A stretch of 64,000 nucleotides of DNA from Microlunatus kandeliicorticis (GCF_014137855.1 NZ_JACGWT010000003.1:124001-188000); one strand, 5' to 3'. Positions 17,570-25,904 are shown, counted from the first letter of the stretch. Translations and numbers: made by a program. Notes: generated by a model from the sequence alone, not told the origin.

Positions 17570-18799
17570 CTACGAGGCCGGTCCGACAGCGCCGGGACGA
17601 CCCGGCGCGTCGCCGGCGTCCGGACCCGTGCCGTCCGCGCCCGCCGGCAGGTCGAGCACCCCGCGCAGCACGGTCCGCACCGTCTCGGCCCCGAACCGGT
17701 CGACGGCGTACCGCCGACCGGCCGCCCCCATCGCCCGGGCCCGCTCCGGGTCGGCGAGCAGCTCGCCGATCCACGCCGCGATCCCCGCCGGGTCGGCGGC
17801 ATCCACCAGCTCGCCGGTCACCCCGGGCCGCACCGTCTCCGGGGCGCCGCCGGAGTGCCCGACGAGCACCGGCAGCCCGCTGGCCGACGCCTCGGCGAAG
17901 ACCAGCCCCAGCCCCTCCGCGGTGAGCCCGGCGCGGACCGTGCGCACCGGGAGGCAGAACAGGGTCGCCGACCGCATCAGCCCGGCCAGCGACTCCCGGT
18001 CGAGCAGCCCGGCGAAGCGGACCGGTCCGGCACCGCCCGTTCGGGCCGCCTGCCGGGTCAACCGCTCGCGGGCCGGGCCGTCGCCGACCAGCACCAGCTC
18101 GGCCGGGCGGCCGGCGGGCAGCAGCGCCCACGCCTCGAGCAGCGCGTCGAAGCCCTTCTGCCGGACCATCCGCCCCGCCGCCACCACCCGGGCCGGGCCG
18201 TCCCCGGGCCGGACGTCCGCCGGCCGGAACACCGTCGTGTCGACCGGCGGCGGGATCCGGACCAACCGGGCCCGGTCGGCGTCCGGGAGCGCGGCGGCGA
18301 TCCGCGCGGCGCTCCAGTCGGAGATCGTGCCGAGGGCGTCCAGCCCGGCGACCATCCGCCGGAGCAGGGTGCGGGCCACGGGCACCCGCGCCCACCAGGT
18401 CTCGTGACCGTGGCTGAGCGCGACCACCCGGTCGGCGCCGGCGGCGCGGAGCCGGGGGCCCAGGAGGCTGAGCGGCGCGGCCGCCCCGAACAGGACCCGC
18501 CGGCAGCCGTACCGCTGCAGCAGCGCGACGGCCCGGTCACCGACCGCGCCGGTCGGCAGCAGCGGGCCCGGGAGCCGCACCACCGGGAACGGCAGCGTCC
18601 GGTCGTGCTCGGCGTCGGCTCCGGTCACCCGGTCGGTCCGGCCGGGCCGGTTCATGCTGGTGAGCACGACGACGTCGTCGTCGAGCAGCGTGCAGACGTC
18701 GCGGACGAACGACTCGATCCCCCCGACCCGTGGGGGGAAGTCGTTGGTCACCACCAGGGTCGTCACCGCCGACGGGGTCGTCTCTGCCGCCGGGGTCAT
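17570..18799 (-). CDS. pimB: GT4 glycosyltransferase, PimB'-like mannosyltransferase
   Basis: GT-B fold glycosyltransferase of 409 aa. The N-terminal signature VVTNDFPPRVGGIESFVRDV is near residue 16, the donor-site lysine is in GRMVRQKGFDALLEA near 215, and the GT4 motif EGLGLVFAEASASGLPV is near 320, with GGAPETV following. In mycobacteria the enzyme at this position (Rv2188c) adds the second mannose from GDP-mannose to phosphatidylinositol monomannoside on the inner leaflet. The ATG at 18799 overlaps the stop of the upstream lipoprotein gene by ATGA, so translation is coupled. That this organism makes PIMs is inferred from synteny; the sugar donor is not provable from sequence. Confidence 0.88.
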   Translation of the reverse strand: MTPAAETTPSAVTTLVVTNDFPPRVGGIESFVRDVCTLLDDDVVVLTSMNRPGRTDRVTGADAEHDRTLPFPVVRLPGPLLPTGAVGDRAVALLQRYGCRRVLFGAAAPLSLLGPRLRAAGADRVVALSHGHETWWARVPVARTLLRRMVAGLDALGTISDWSAARIAAALPDADRARLVRIPPPVDTTVFRPADVRPGDGPARVVAAGRMVRQKGFDALLEAWALLPAGRPAELVLVGDGPARERLTRQAARTGGAGPVRFAGLLDRESLAGLMRSATLFCLPVRTVRAGLTAEGLGLVFAEASASGLPVLVGHSGGAPETVRPGVTGELVDAADPAGIAAWIGELLADPERARAMGAAGRRYAVDRFGAETVRTVLRGVLDLPAGADGTGPDAGDAPGRPGAVGPAS

Positions 18800-20253
18800 C
18801 GCGCGTTCGTCGCCAACCAGGCGCGCCAGCCGTCGACGAAGCCGTCGTGGTCGAGGCCGTAGGTCCGGCGGAGGGTCGCGTCGAGCACGGTCGCCGGGTC
18901 GGCCCCGGGTCGGCTGGCTGCGTCGAGCCGGGCGTAGAACGCGTCGAGCCGCGCGGCCCCGGCTCCTCCCGAGCCGCCACGCTCGGCCAGGAAGGCGCAC
19001 AGGCTCCAGGCCTGGGCATAGCTGAGGTCGAGATCGGCCGCCTGAGCGCCGAACCGGTCGTCACCGGGTGGGCCGTCGGGGGGTCCGGCACTGCGCTGCG
19101 CCTCGGCCAGCAACCCGAGGGCGGGTCCGCGCCCTTCCGGGACCGCGGTGTAGGCCTGGAAGTCGGCGAACCCCTCGACCAGCCAGAGCGGCAGCGTCGA
19201 GGCGGGTGACCGGGTGGCGACGTGGGTGGTCTCGTGGACGAGCAGCAGCCGCACCCCGGCGGCGCTCTGGCCGCGGGTGACCACCGGGTCGACGACCACC
19301 CGCACCGGGGCGTCCGCGGCGTCGGAGCCGTCGGCGAACGCGATCGCGGCGAGCTGCCCCTCGGTGCCGGCGGCCGCGCCGACCACCCGCTCGACGCCGT
19401 CCTGGTCGGCCGGGACCTCGAGCACCAGCCGCCGGTCCCAGCCGGCGTCGGCCGCCGGGGTGCCGGGCACGGTCCCGCGGAGCTGGCGGGTCACGGTGGC
19501 AGCGGCGTCGGCGGCCCGGGTGAGCCACGCGTCGGCATCGACCCCGGGCGCGGCGAGCACGGTGGCGTCGGCGTCCCGCGCGACCGTGACCGGCGCGAAC
19601 CACCACAGCGGCGTCGGGTCGGCGGCTCCCGACGGCGCTGCTCCGGGCGCCGCCCACCGGTCGTCGCGGTCGAAGGTCATCCAGACCCGGTTGTCGGCGG
19701 TGCGGTCATCACCCGGGAGTCGCCAGCGCAGCCGGACCTCGACCGCGGTCCGGGTCCCGTCGGCGCGCGCCCGGCCGGTGGCGCTGAGCGTCAAGGTGGT
19801 GAGCCGGAGGCGGCCGAGGTTGGTCCAGAGCAGCTGCTGCGCGTCGGCTTCGGCGGCGGTGCGGCCACGGGCCAGCCGGGCGGCCCAGGCTCCGGCGTCG
19901 CGACGGCGACCCGCGTCGGCCAGCCCGCTGAGCGAGACCTGGATCGCGGCCAGCCGGTCGCCGGACAGTCGGAACGGTTGGGCGTCGACGCGCGGGGCGG
20001 TCGGGGCCCCGGTGACGGTCGGGGTGGCCGTCGCGGTGGGTGCCGGGCGCGCGGACGGCCCTCCGTCCGGTGGGCCGGAGGCGTCGCAGCCGGCGAGCGG
20101 GACCAGCAGCGCGACGGAGAGCAGCGCGGCGACCAGCGGGCGACGACCCGGCCCAAGGATCGGCCCTGCGGCAGCGAACAGCCCCGGGCGCGGTCGCGTC
20201 CGGGGCTGAGCGGTGGTGCGGGCCGGCGACGCCGACCGGTGGGTCCGGATCAG
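18796..20253 (-). CDS. Lipoprotein with zinc-metallopeptidase-like HETTH motif; probable CTG start
   Basis: Secreted lipoprotein of about 485 aa. After a basic leader comes a hydrophobic stretch ending in the lipobox VPLAGC (Cys56), then a Ser/Pro/Thr linker and a large domain. HETTH lies at residues 340-344 with a downstream LVEGFADF glutamate at 360, spaced as in gluzincin peptidases (HExxH plus a glutamate about 16-20 residues later). No ATG, GTG or TTG occurs in frame between 20448 and the lipobox. The GTG at 20448 would add about 65 residues encoded inside ripC. A CTG at 20253 overlaps the ripC stop as CTGA, mirroring the other coupled junctions, and is the best start. Substrate unknown; a wall- or PIM-related role is inferred from neighbours. 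Confidence 0.72.
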   Translation of the reverse strand: MIRTHRSASPARTTAQPRTRPRPGLFAAAGPILGPGRRPLVAALLSVALLVPLAGCDASGPPDGGPSARPAPTATATPTVTGAPTAPRVDAQPFRLSGDRLAAIQVSLSGLADAGRRRDAGAWAARLARGRTAAEADAQQLLWTNLGRLRLTTLTLSATGRARADGTRTAVEVRLRWRLPGDDRTADNRVWMTFDRDDRWAAPGAAPSGAADPTPLWWFAPVTVARDADATVLAAPGVDADAWLTRAADAAATVTRQLRGTVPGTPAADAGWDRRLVLEVPADQDGVERVVGAAAGTEGQLAAIAFADGSDAADAPVRVVVDPVVTRGQSAAGVRLLLVHETTHVATRSPASTLPLWLVEGFADFQAYTAVPEGRGPALGLLAEAQRSAGPPDGPPGDDRFGAQAADLDLSYAQAWSLCAFLAERGGSGGAGAARLDAFYARLDAASRPGADPATVLDATLRRTYGLDHDGFVDGWRAWLATNAR

Positions 20254-21365
20254 CCGGGCCGCCGGGCGCCGACCGGGTCCATGTAGTTCATGTTGATGAT
20301 CTCGACGCTGGCGCCCGGGTGCGGGGCGTGGACGACCTTGCCGTCGCCGAGGTAGATCGCCACGTGGGTCGGTGCGGTGCTGTTGTAGAAGAACACCAGG
20401 TCGCCCGGCTGGAGCTGCGACAGCGGCACGGAGACGCCGTCGTGCCATTGGGCCTGCGAGGTCCGGTCGAGGCTGACCCCGGCCGACTTCCAGGCGGCCA
20501 GGGTGAGGCCCGAGCAGTCGTAGGCGTTCGGGCCGGTCGCGCCGAACACGTACGGCTTGCCGATCTGGGAGAGCGCGAACTTGAGCGCCTGCTCGCCCTT
20601 GCCCGACCCGGCCGGGATCTCGGTGGCGGCCTGCGTGCCGGACGCCCCGGCGCCGCCCACGGCGTTGCCCGCGATCGCATCGGCGGCGGCCTGCCGCGAG
20701 GCGGCCTCCTGCTTGGCGCGCTCGGCGGCGAGCTTGCGCTGCTGCTCGGCGGACAGCTTGTCGAGCACCGCCTGGGCCTGGGTGATCTTGGCCTGCGAGG
20801 CCTTGCGGACGCTGGCCAGCTGCTGCTTGTCGGCCTGGAGCCCGGCGAGGTCGGCCGCCTCACCCTGCTGCAGGTCGGTGAGCACCGCCTGCTCGGCTTG
20901 GAACTGTTGCAGCGAGGCGTTCTGGTTCTGGCTGACCTTCTCCACCGTGGACATCTGGCTGAGGAAGCCCTCGGGGTCCTGGGTGACGAAGAGCTGCGCC
21001 CGGGTGTCGAGGTTCCGGTTCTGGAACTCGGCGAGAGCGAGCTGACCGAGCTGCGTCCGCAGGGTCGCGACCTTGGCGGTCTGCGCGGCCAGGGCGGCCT
21101 TGCGCTGCTTGAGGTCCTGCTCGGTCTGGGTGATCTTGACCTGGATCCCGTCCCACTGCTGGTCGAGCGCAGCCGCGTCCATCTGGAGCTGCTCGATCTG
21201 CGCCTTGGCCTGGTCGACGGTCAGCGCCGGGTCGGCGAGCGCCGGACCGCTCGAGCTGAACGCCAGCGCGCCGGCCAGGGCGGCGGTGGGAAGCAGGAGA
21301 GCCGCACGGCGCAGGAACGCACGGGCGGGGCCGGTACCGCGAACGGTGTCGGGGCGTGAGGGCAC
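20250..21365 (-). CDS. ripC: Secreted NlpC/P60 peptidoglycan endopeptidase, RipC-like
   Basis: Cleaves peptide stems of peptidoglycan outside the membrane. It has a signal peptide (RRAALLLPTAALAGALAF, then PALADPA), a long coiled coil of about 180 residues rich in Gln/Ala/Lys, and a C-terminal NlpC/P60 domain. Catalytic Cys284 lies in YDCSGLTLAAW and the His in THVAIYLGDG. The coiled coil normally occludes or docks the catalytic domain through FtsEX-type partners (known for RipC). GTG at 21365 is preferred because AAGGAG lies 9 bases upstream; the ATG at 21383 sits against the riboswitch with no such site. Expression is probably controlled by the upstream c-di-AMP riboswitch. Confidence 0.93.
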   Translation of the reverse strand: MPSRPDTVRGTGPARAFLRRAALLLPTAALAGALAFSSSGPALADPALTVDQAKAQIEQLQMDAAALDQQWDGIQVKITQTEQDLKQRKAALAAQTAKVATLRTQLGQLALAEFQNRNLDTRAQLFVTQDPEGFLSQMSTVEKVSQNQNASLQQFQAEQAVLTDLQQGEAADLAGLQADKQQLASVRKASQAKITQAQAVLDKLSAEQQRKLAAERAKQEAASRQAAADAIAGNAVGGAGASGTQAATEIPAGSGKGEQALKFALSQIGKPYVFGATGPNAYDCSGLTLAAWKSAGVSLDRTSQAQWHDGVSVPLSQLQPGDLVFFYNSTAPTHVAIYLGDGKVVHAPHPGASVEIINMNYMDPVGARRPG

Positions 21366-21385
21366 GCGGAAGAACTCCTTCATTC

Positions 21386-21560
21386 GACGTCTACCAGGTG
21401 AGCTGACGGATTCGGACCTGAAGGTGGTCCTACGGCGCCCCGCTCGTTCGGTACCGGCAAAGGCCGAACGAGTCGCCGATTCACCCCACGTGACTGGTTC
21501 CCCGGTTCCCTCGCACGACCGCTGGCCGTGTCCGGGATTCGACGGGCGTCGGGACCGGTG
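21386..21560 (-). promoter_or_regulatory. ydaO/yuaA-type cyclic di-AMP riboswitch upstream of ripC
   Basis: Read on the minus strand, the leader contains the conserved ydaO blocks in order: GGGAACCGGGGAACC, then GGGGTGAATC, a variable hairpin (CTCGTTCGG pairing with CCGAACGAG), CCGTAGG, and finally CCGAATCCGTCAGCTCACC followed by TGGTAGAC just before ripC. This order and spacing are the hallmark of the c-di-AMP aptamer, which in actinobacteria commonly precedes cell-wall hydrolase genes. Ligand binding is expected to turn expression down. The 5' limit is approximate. The remaining 218 bp up to 21778 shows no gene and nothing I can assign, though it should contain the promoter. Confidence 0.88.
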
Positions 21561-21778
21561 ACCAAATGTCACCGAACGATCACGACGCCGAGACAAACGG
21601 TATGTCACCGCAGGTGCGGCGGCAAACCGAGTCCGCTTCCCCCGGACGGACTCCAGCCCCCTCAGTGTGCGTCCCCCGCGGGTGACGCGGGGCAGCCTGC
21701 GGGAAAGCTGTGCCGGGCCTGGGAGGATCTTCAGGTTCGAGGTCTCCGGACCGGCCGCCGACGGCGTCGGAGCCCCGG

Positions 21779-22075
21779 TCAGCCGGTCTGCTCCCCCAGC
21801 GGCAGGCCTGGCGGGTTCGCGTACCGCGGCACCATCCGCAGCGGCGGCACCAGCCCGGACTCGGCCAGGGCCTCGAGCGCGTGCTGCTCGTCGGGATCGA
21901 ACCGGACCCCGCTGACCGGCTCGCCGAGCAGCACCGTGACGACGCAGTCGCCACAGGCCGGGCCGCGTGCGGCGCAGGCGTCGCAGTCCACCAGCACCGG
22001 ACCGGCCCCCGGCTCGCGCCGGCTCCGGAACCGCGGGTCCGGCCCACCGCCGTGGCCGCTCCTCAGATCACTCAT
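21779..22075 (-). CDS. Small conserved cysteine-rich actinobacterial protein
   Basis: Protein of 98 aa with four closely spaced cysteines, CDACAARGPACGDC (C31, C34, C41, C44). This suggests a zinc ribbon or small Fe-S/metal site, followed by a conserved VVTVLLGEP segment and a helical tail. Similar small proteins sit next to the ripC/pimB' cluster in other actinobacteria; no function is assigned. The ATG at 22075 begins a short Gly/Arg-rich leader, and 46 further in-frame residues upstream look non-coding. It lies upstream of the riboswitch, so it is transcribed separately from ripC or reads into it. Confidence 0.72.
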   Translation of the reverse strand: MSDLRSGHGGGPDPRFRSRREPGAGPVLVDCDACAARGPACGDCVVTVLLGEPVSGVRFDPDEQHALEALAESGLVPPLRMVPRYANPPGLPLGEQTG

Positions 22076-22229
22076 GACCGCAGCGTGACGGGTGCCACTG
22101 ACAGTCCGGCGGCGCGAGGACCGGTGCCCTCCCTGGTCCGGAACGGTCCGCAACGGGCCGGAGCGGCCCGGGTGACGGCGGTGGGATAGCGTCGGAACGC
22201 TTCCAGCCAGGGGATTCGGGGGGATTCGG

Positions 22230-23006
22230 ATGGCGCGACCTCGTCACGCAGAGCCGGCGCGCGGCCGGGCCGTGGCCATCGCCGTCGGCGTGGCCGTCGT
22301 GGTCGCCGCCGTGGTCGTCACCATCGCAGTCTGGCCGAGGTCCAGCGGGTCGGACAGCGCCTCGCCGGCTGCCCGCTCCTCCGCGTCGGGCAACGGCTCA
22401 CCCAGCACCCCGGGCGGCAACGACACTCGCGGCACGGGCAGCACCAGTCCTGCGCCGGCCAGCGCGTCCGCCTCGGCCGAGTCGGCCGAGGCCCGGGCGT
22501 CGCTGCAGGCCTGCATCACCCGGGTCCGCAGCACCGACGAGGTGCTCAACCAGGCCGCCATCGGCATCCACAACTGGTCGGTCCACGTCCAGGCCCAGTA
22601 CGCCGCCGACCGCGGGCTGATCAGCGTGGCCACGATGGACCGTCGGTTCGCCAAGACCCGCGCGCAGGGCCCCGACGACATCCAGCGCTACCGCGAGGCC
22701 CTGCAGGCCCAGCAGCCGGTCGGCGACGCCTGCGACACCCGCCCGAACGCGAACCCGGTGGTGGCGCGCAAGATCGCCGCCTGCCAGCAGCGGATCGCCG
22801 CGCAGCAGCCGGTGCTGCGGACCGCCGCGGTGGCCATGGGCGACTGGAACATGCACCTCAAGGACATGGCCCGGCACGCCGACGGTAAGGTGCCCGGTGC
22901 GGTCGCGCAGCAGATCTGGGTGCGTACCTACCGCGCGGCCCCGAAGCACATCGACCCCTACGAGCGGGCCGCCGCGCAGCTCGACGCCGCCCCCACCTGC
23001 ACCTGA
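22230..23006 (+). CDS. Membrane-anchored secreted protein with internal duplication
   Basis: Unrecognised family, 258 aa. It has a short basic N-terminus, one membrane helix (VAIAVGVAVVVAAVVVTIAVW), a Ser/Gly/Pro linker to about residue 85, then two related helical units of about 77 residues. Unit 1 starts ACITRVRSTDEVLNQAAIGI with NWSVHVQ; unit 2 starts ACQQRIAAQQPVLRTAAVAM with DWNMHLK. Each unit ends near a second cysteine (GDACD and PTCT). The paired cysteines suggest a disulfide per unit outside the cell, and the conserved W and H suggest a shared fold or metal site. Function unknown; it faces the divergent Cys-rich gene. Confidence 0.78.
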   Translation: MARPRHAEPARGRAVAIAVGVAVVVAAVVVTIAVWPRSSGSDSASPAARSSASGNGSPSTPGGNDTRGTGSTSPAPASASASAESAEARASLQACITRVRSTDEVLNQAAIGIHNWSVHVQAQYAADRGLISVATMDRRFAKTRAQGPDDIQRYREALQAQQPVGDACDTRPNANPVVARKIAACQQRIAAQQPVLRTAAVAMGDWNMHLKDMARHADGKVPGAVAQQIWVRTYRAAPKHIDPYERAAAQLDAAPTCT

Positions 23007-23045
23007 CCGGTCGTGCGCGCCGGGTCTGCCGGGTCGGGCTCGGCT

Positions 23046-23231
23046 GACCGCCCTTCGACAGGCTCAGGGCCCGTTCCGCCAACCGCGCGCTGAGCCCGTC
23101 GAAGCGCTGGCCGACCGCGCGCTGAGCCCGTCGAAGCGCTGGCCGACCGCGCGCTGAGCCCGTCGAAGCGCTGGCCGACCGCGTGCTGAGCCCGTCCGCC
23201 GACCGCGCGCTGAGCCCGTCGAAGCGCGGAC
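23046..23231. repeat. REP-like element followed by a 32-bp direct repeat array
   Basis: One inverted REP copy (CCCTTCGACAGGCTCAGGGC) is followed by about five direct units beginning GCTGAGCCCGTCGAAGC. Three are near-identical 32-bp units containing GCTGGCCGACCGCGC; one is shortened by about 9 bp. The array occupies the space before the exonuclease gene and probably carries or flanks its promoter. There are no unique spacers, so it is not a CRISPR. Confidence 0.85.
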
Positions 23232-23245
23232 CCGAGGGACTGTCA

Positions 23246-25114
23246 GTGGCGGTGCCTAGCGTCCGGGGCATGTCGGTCGCCGGGGCACAGCGCAGACCGG
23301 CCGAGGTGCAGGCGTCGTTCGACGACCTCGGTCGGCACTTGTCGGAGGTCACGTTCTGCGTGGTCGATCTCGAGACCACCGGCGGCGCCGAGGACGACCG
23401 GATCACCGAGATCGGGGCGGTCAAGGTGTCGGGCGGGGCGCTGCTCGGCGAGTTCCAGACCCTGGTGAACCCGCAGGCGCACATCCCGCCGCTGATCGCG
23501 GTGCTGACCGGGATCACCAACCAGATGGTGGCCACCGCGCCCGGCATCGACTCGGTGCTGCCGGCCTTCCTCGAGTTCGCCCGCGGCAGCGTGCTGGTCG
23601 CGCACAACGCACCGTTCGACACCGGGTTCCTGCGCCGGGCCTGCGGCGCGCTCGGGTACCCGTGGCCGCGGTTCCCGGTGGTCGACACCGCGGCCCTCGC
23701 CCGGCAGATCCTGCTCCGCGACGAGGTCCCCAACTGCAAGCTCTCGACGCTGGCCCGGCACTTCCACACCGAGGTCAGCCCCAACCACCGGGCGCTGACC
23801 GACGCCCAGGCGACCGTCGAGGTGCTGCACCGGCTGCTCGAACGGGTCGGCAACCTCGGCGTGCACAGCTACGAGGACCTGCTCGAGTTCACCCGCAAGG
23901 TGTCGCCGCAGCGCCGGGCGAAGCGCACCTGGGCGGCCGACCTGCCCGAGGAACCGGGCGTCTACTTCTTCGTGGCCGACGGCCTCCGCTCGCTCGGACG
24001 CCCGGCCGTCGAGGAGCGCGCCGCCGACGGGAACGACGCCGAGCCGGGAGGTGACGCGCCCGAGGAGCCGGACCGGCAGGTCCTCTACGTCGGCAAGAGC
24101 CTCAACATCCGCAAGCGGGTGCGCAGTTACTTCACCGCTGCCGAGAAGCGCCCGCGGATCGAGGAGATGGTCCGGGTGGCCACCGGCGTGGTCGCGCACC
24201 CGTGCGCGACCCCGCTGCACGCCGAGGTCGTCGAGCTGCGGATGATCGCCGCGCACGCCCCGCGGTACAACCGGCGTTCGAAGTTCCCCGAGCGGCAGCA
24301 CTGGCTCAAGATCACCGTCGAGCCGTTCCCCCGGCTGTCGCTGGTCCGCGACGTCCGCGACGACGACGCCACCTACTTCGGCCCGTTCGGACGCCGTCAG
24401 TCCGCCGAGGAGGTGATGCTGGCGCTCTACGACGCGTTCCCGATCCGTCAGTGCACGCCACGGCTCAGCCTCGTCCCGCGCGGACCGGCGTGCGCGCTGG
24501 CCGAGCTCCAGCGGTGCGCCGCGCCCTGCGACGGATCCGTCGGCGCCGACGCCTACACCGTGCTCGTCGACCGGGTGCGGACCGCGATGACCGCCGACGC
24601 CCGGGACGCCTGCGCCGCGGTGGGCGACCGGCTCCGCCGGCTGTCCGACCAGCAGCGGTTCGAGGAGGCCGCCGCGCTCCGGAGCCGGCTGGAGGCCCTG
24701 ACCCGCACCGCCGCGCGCTACCACCGGGTCAGCAGCCTGGCCCGGTGCGCCGAGATCGTCGCCGCCCGCTGGGAGGCGCCGCACTGGGAGATCCACGTGA
24801 TCCGCTGGGGACGGCTGGCCGCCGCCGGTCTGGCGCGCCCCGGCGAGGTGCCGCAGCGGGTCGCCCGGGACCTGCAGCTGACCGCCGAGACCGTGCCGCG
24901 TCCGGTCGGGCCGGCCCCGGCCGCGACGATCGAGGAGACCACCCGGATCGCCGACTGGCTCGAACGCCCGGGCAGCCGGCTGATCAGCGTCACCGGCGAC
25001 TGGTGGTGGCCGCTGCACGGCGTGGTGACCCACGACGAGCTGGTCCGCCAGACGCTCGGCGCGCCGCCGGATCCGGTCGTCCCTGAACCGGTCGGCGCCC
25101 CGGCCGCGGGTTAG
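23246..25114 (+). CDS. DEDDh 3'-5' exonuclease fused to GIY-YIG (UvrC-like) endonuclease
   Basis: Fusion of about 622 aa, matching Rv2191 by order and architecture. Residues about 30-200 are a DnaQ-type exonuclease: ExoI VDLETTGG near residue 40, ExoII AHNAPFDTGFL, ExoIII HRALTDAQAT. From about 235 comes a GIY-YIG module (PGVYFF, then VLYVGKSLNIRKRVRSYF) as in the N-terminal half of UvrC. A CAPCD-type cysteine cluster (RCAAPCDG) and a UVR-like helix pair (QQRFEEAAALRSRLEAL) follow. The UvrC C-terminal RNase H-like nuclease is absent, so it is not UvrC itself. It probably trims or nicks damaged DNA. GTG at 23246 has GAGGGA 6 bases upstream; the ATG at 23270 is an alternative. Confidence 0.9.
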   Translation: MAVPSVRGMSVAGAQRRPAEVQASFDDLGRHLSEVTFCVVDLETTGGAEDDRITEIGAVKVSGGALLGEFQTLVNPQAHIPPLIAVLTGITNQMVATAPGIDSVLPAFLEFARGSVLVAHNAPFDTGFLRRACGALGYPWPRFPVVDTAALARQILLRDEVPNCKLSTLARHFHTEVSPNHRALTDAQATVEVLHRLLERVGNLGVHSYEDLLEFTRKVSPQRRAKRTWAADLPEEPGVYFFVADGLRSLGRPAVEERAADGNDAEPGGDAPEEPDRQVLYVGKSLNIRKRVRSYFTAAEKRPRIEEMVRVATGVVAHPCATPLHAEVVELRMIAAHAPRYNRRSKFPERQHWLKITVEPFPRLSLVRDVRDDDATYFGPFGRRQSAEEVMLALYDAFPIRQCTPRLSLVPRGPACALAELQRCAAPCDGSVGADAYTVLVDRVRTAMTADARDACAAVGDRLRRLSDQQRFEEAAALRSRLEALTRTAARYHRVSSLARCAEIVAARWEAPHWEIHVIRWGRLAAAGLARPGEVPQRVARDLQLTAETVPRPVGPAPAATIEETTRIADWLERPGSRLISVTGDWWWPLHGVVTHDELVRQTLGAPPDPVVPEPVGAPAAG

Positions 25115-25123
25115 GCTCCGGTC

Positions 25124-25402
25124 ATGGTGACCGCGATCGTCTTCATCAAGGCCGAGGTCGCGCGGATCCCGGAGGTGGCCGAGGCGATCGCCGACCTGCG
25201 CGGCGTGACCGAGGTCTACTCCGTGACCGGTGCGATCGACCTGATCGCGCTGGTCCGGGTGACCAGCCACGAGCAGGTCGCCGAGGTGGTCGCCGACCAG
25301 CTCAACAAGGTGCCCGGCGTCCTCAGCACCGAGACCCACATCGCCTTCCGCGCCTACTCCAGCCACGACCTCGAGGCGGCGTTCGCGCTCGGCGCCGACT
25401 GA
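25124..25402 (+). CDS. Stand-alone Lrp/AsnC ligand-binding (RAM) domain protein
   Basis: Protein of 92 aa consisting only of the AsnC-type RAM fold: VTAIVFIKAEVARIPEVAEAI, the core EVYSVTGAIDLIALVRV with the Gly-Asp/Ile-Asp turn typical of the amino-acid pocket, and a last strand THIAFRAYS. It lacks the HTH of full Lrp regulators, so it cannot bind DNA on its own. It may sense amino acids as an oligomer or dimerise with full-length Lrp proteins. It begins 9 bp after the exonuclease stop and is probably co-transcribed. Confidence 0.9.
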   Translation: MVTAIVFIKAEVARIPEVAEAIADLRGVTEVYSVTGAIDLIALVRVTSHEQVAEVVADQLNKVPGVLSTETHIAFRAYSSHDLEAAFALGAD

Positions 25403-25434
25403 CCGCCGACCTCTGCAGCACGCTCGCCACCACG

Positions 25435-25830
25435 ATGACCGACCCGGACCAGCGACCGCTCCGCGACTGGGCGCCCCCGACCGGCGCACCGTTCGGTACC
25501 GACGCGCCCGACGACCCGCGGCAACCGGTCTATCCCGGCACGCGCCCGACGGCACCGTCGACCACGGCGCTGACCGACGCCCGCGAACCGGACCGGGCCG
25601 ACGGGTCCGGGTCGGCCGGTCCCGACGTGGTGTGGCCCGGGGCGGTCGCCGACCTGGAGGACCCGCTCGACGTGGCCGCCAGCCCGGACGCCTGGCTGTC
25701 GCCGCGGGCGCTGCTCATCCTGGCCGTGGTGAGCGGCGCCGTGCTGGTGGTGACCGTGGTGGTGGCCTGGCTGCTCTGGAGCACCCCGGCCGCCGCACCG
25801 ATCCCGGTGCCACGCGTTCCCCAGGTCTGA
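25435..25830 (+). CDS. Single-pass membrane protein of unknown function
   Basis: Protein of 131 aa with a polar, Pro/Asp/Thr-rich N-terminal region of about 85 residues and one strong hydrophobic helix (ALLILAVVSGAVLVVTVVVAWLLW) near residues 98-121. A short Pro-rich tail follows. No catalytic motif. The orientation suggests a cytosolic disordered head. It follows the RAM gene by 32 bp on the same strand. Confidence 0.65.
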   Translation: MTDPDQRPLRDWAPPTGAPFGTDAPDDPRQPVYPGTRPTAPSTTALTDAREPDRADGSGSAGPDVVWPGAVADLEDPLDVAASPDAWLSPRALLILAVVSGAVLVVTVVVAWLLWSTPAAAPIPVPRVPQV

Positions 25831-25904
25831 TCGATTCCGGTTGGTCTGATCGGCTCCCAGAGCCCCGGTCACCCGACGGCCCGGACGTGCCGCCGGCGAC
25901 CGGC

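Noticed and set aside
20250-20448. N-terminal extension of the lipoprotein to the GTG at 20448
   Set aside because: The extra 65 residues are encoded in the out-of-frame shadow of the ripC catalytic domain and would put the signal peptide in the interior.
23087-23231. Direct repeats considered as a CRISPR array
   Set aside because: Units abut each other without unique spacers, share the dispersed REP core, and no cas gene is present.
23246-25114. Annotation as UvrC
   Set aside because: An exonuclease domain occupies the N-terminus and the UvrC C-terminal nuclease and HhH regions are absent.
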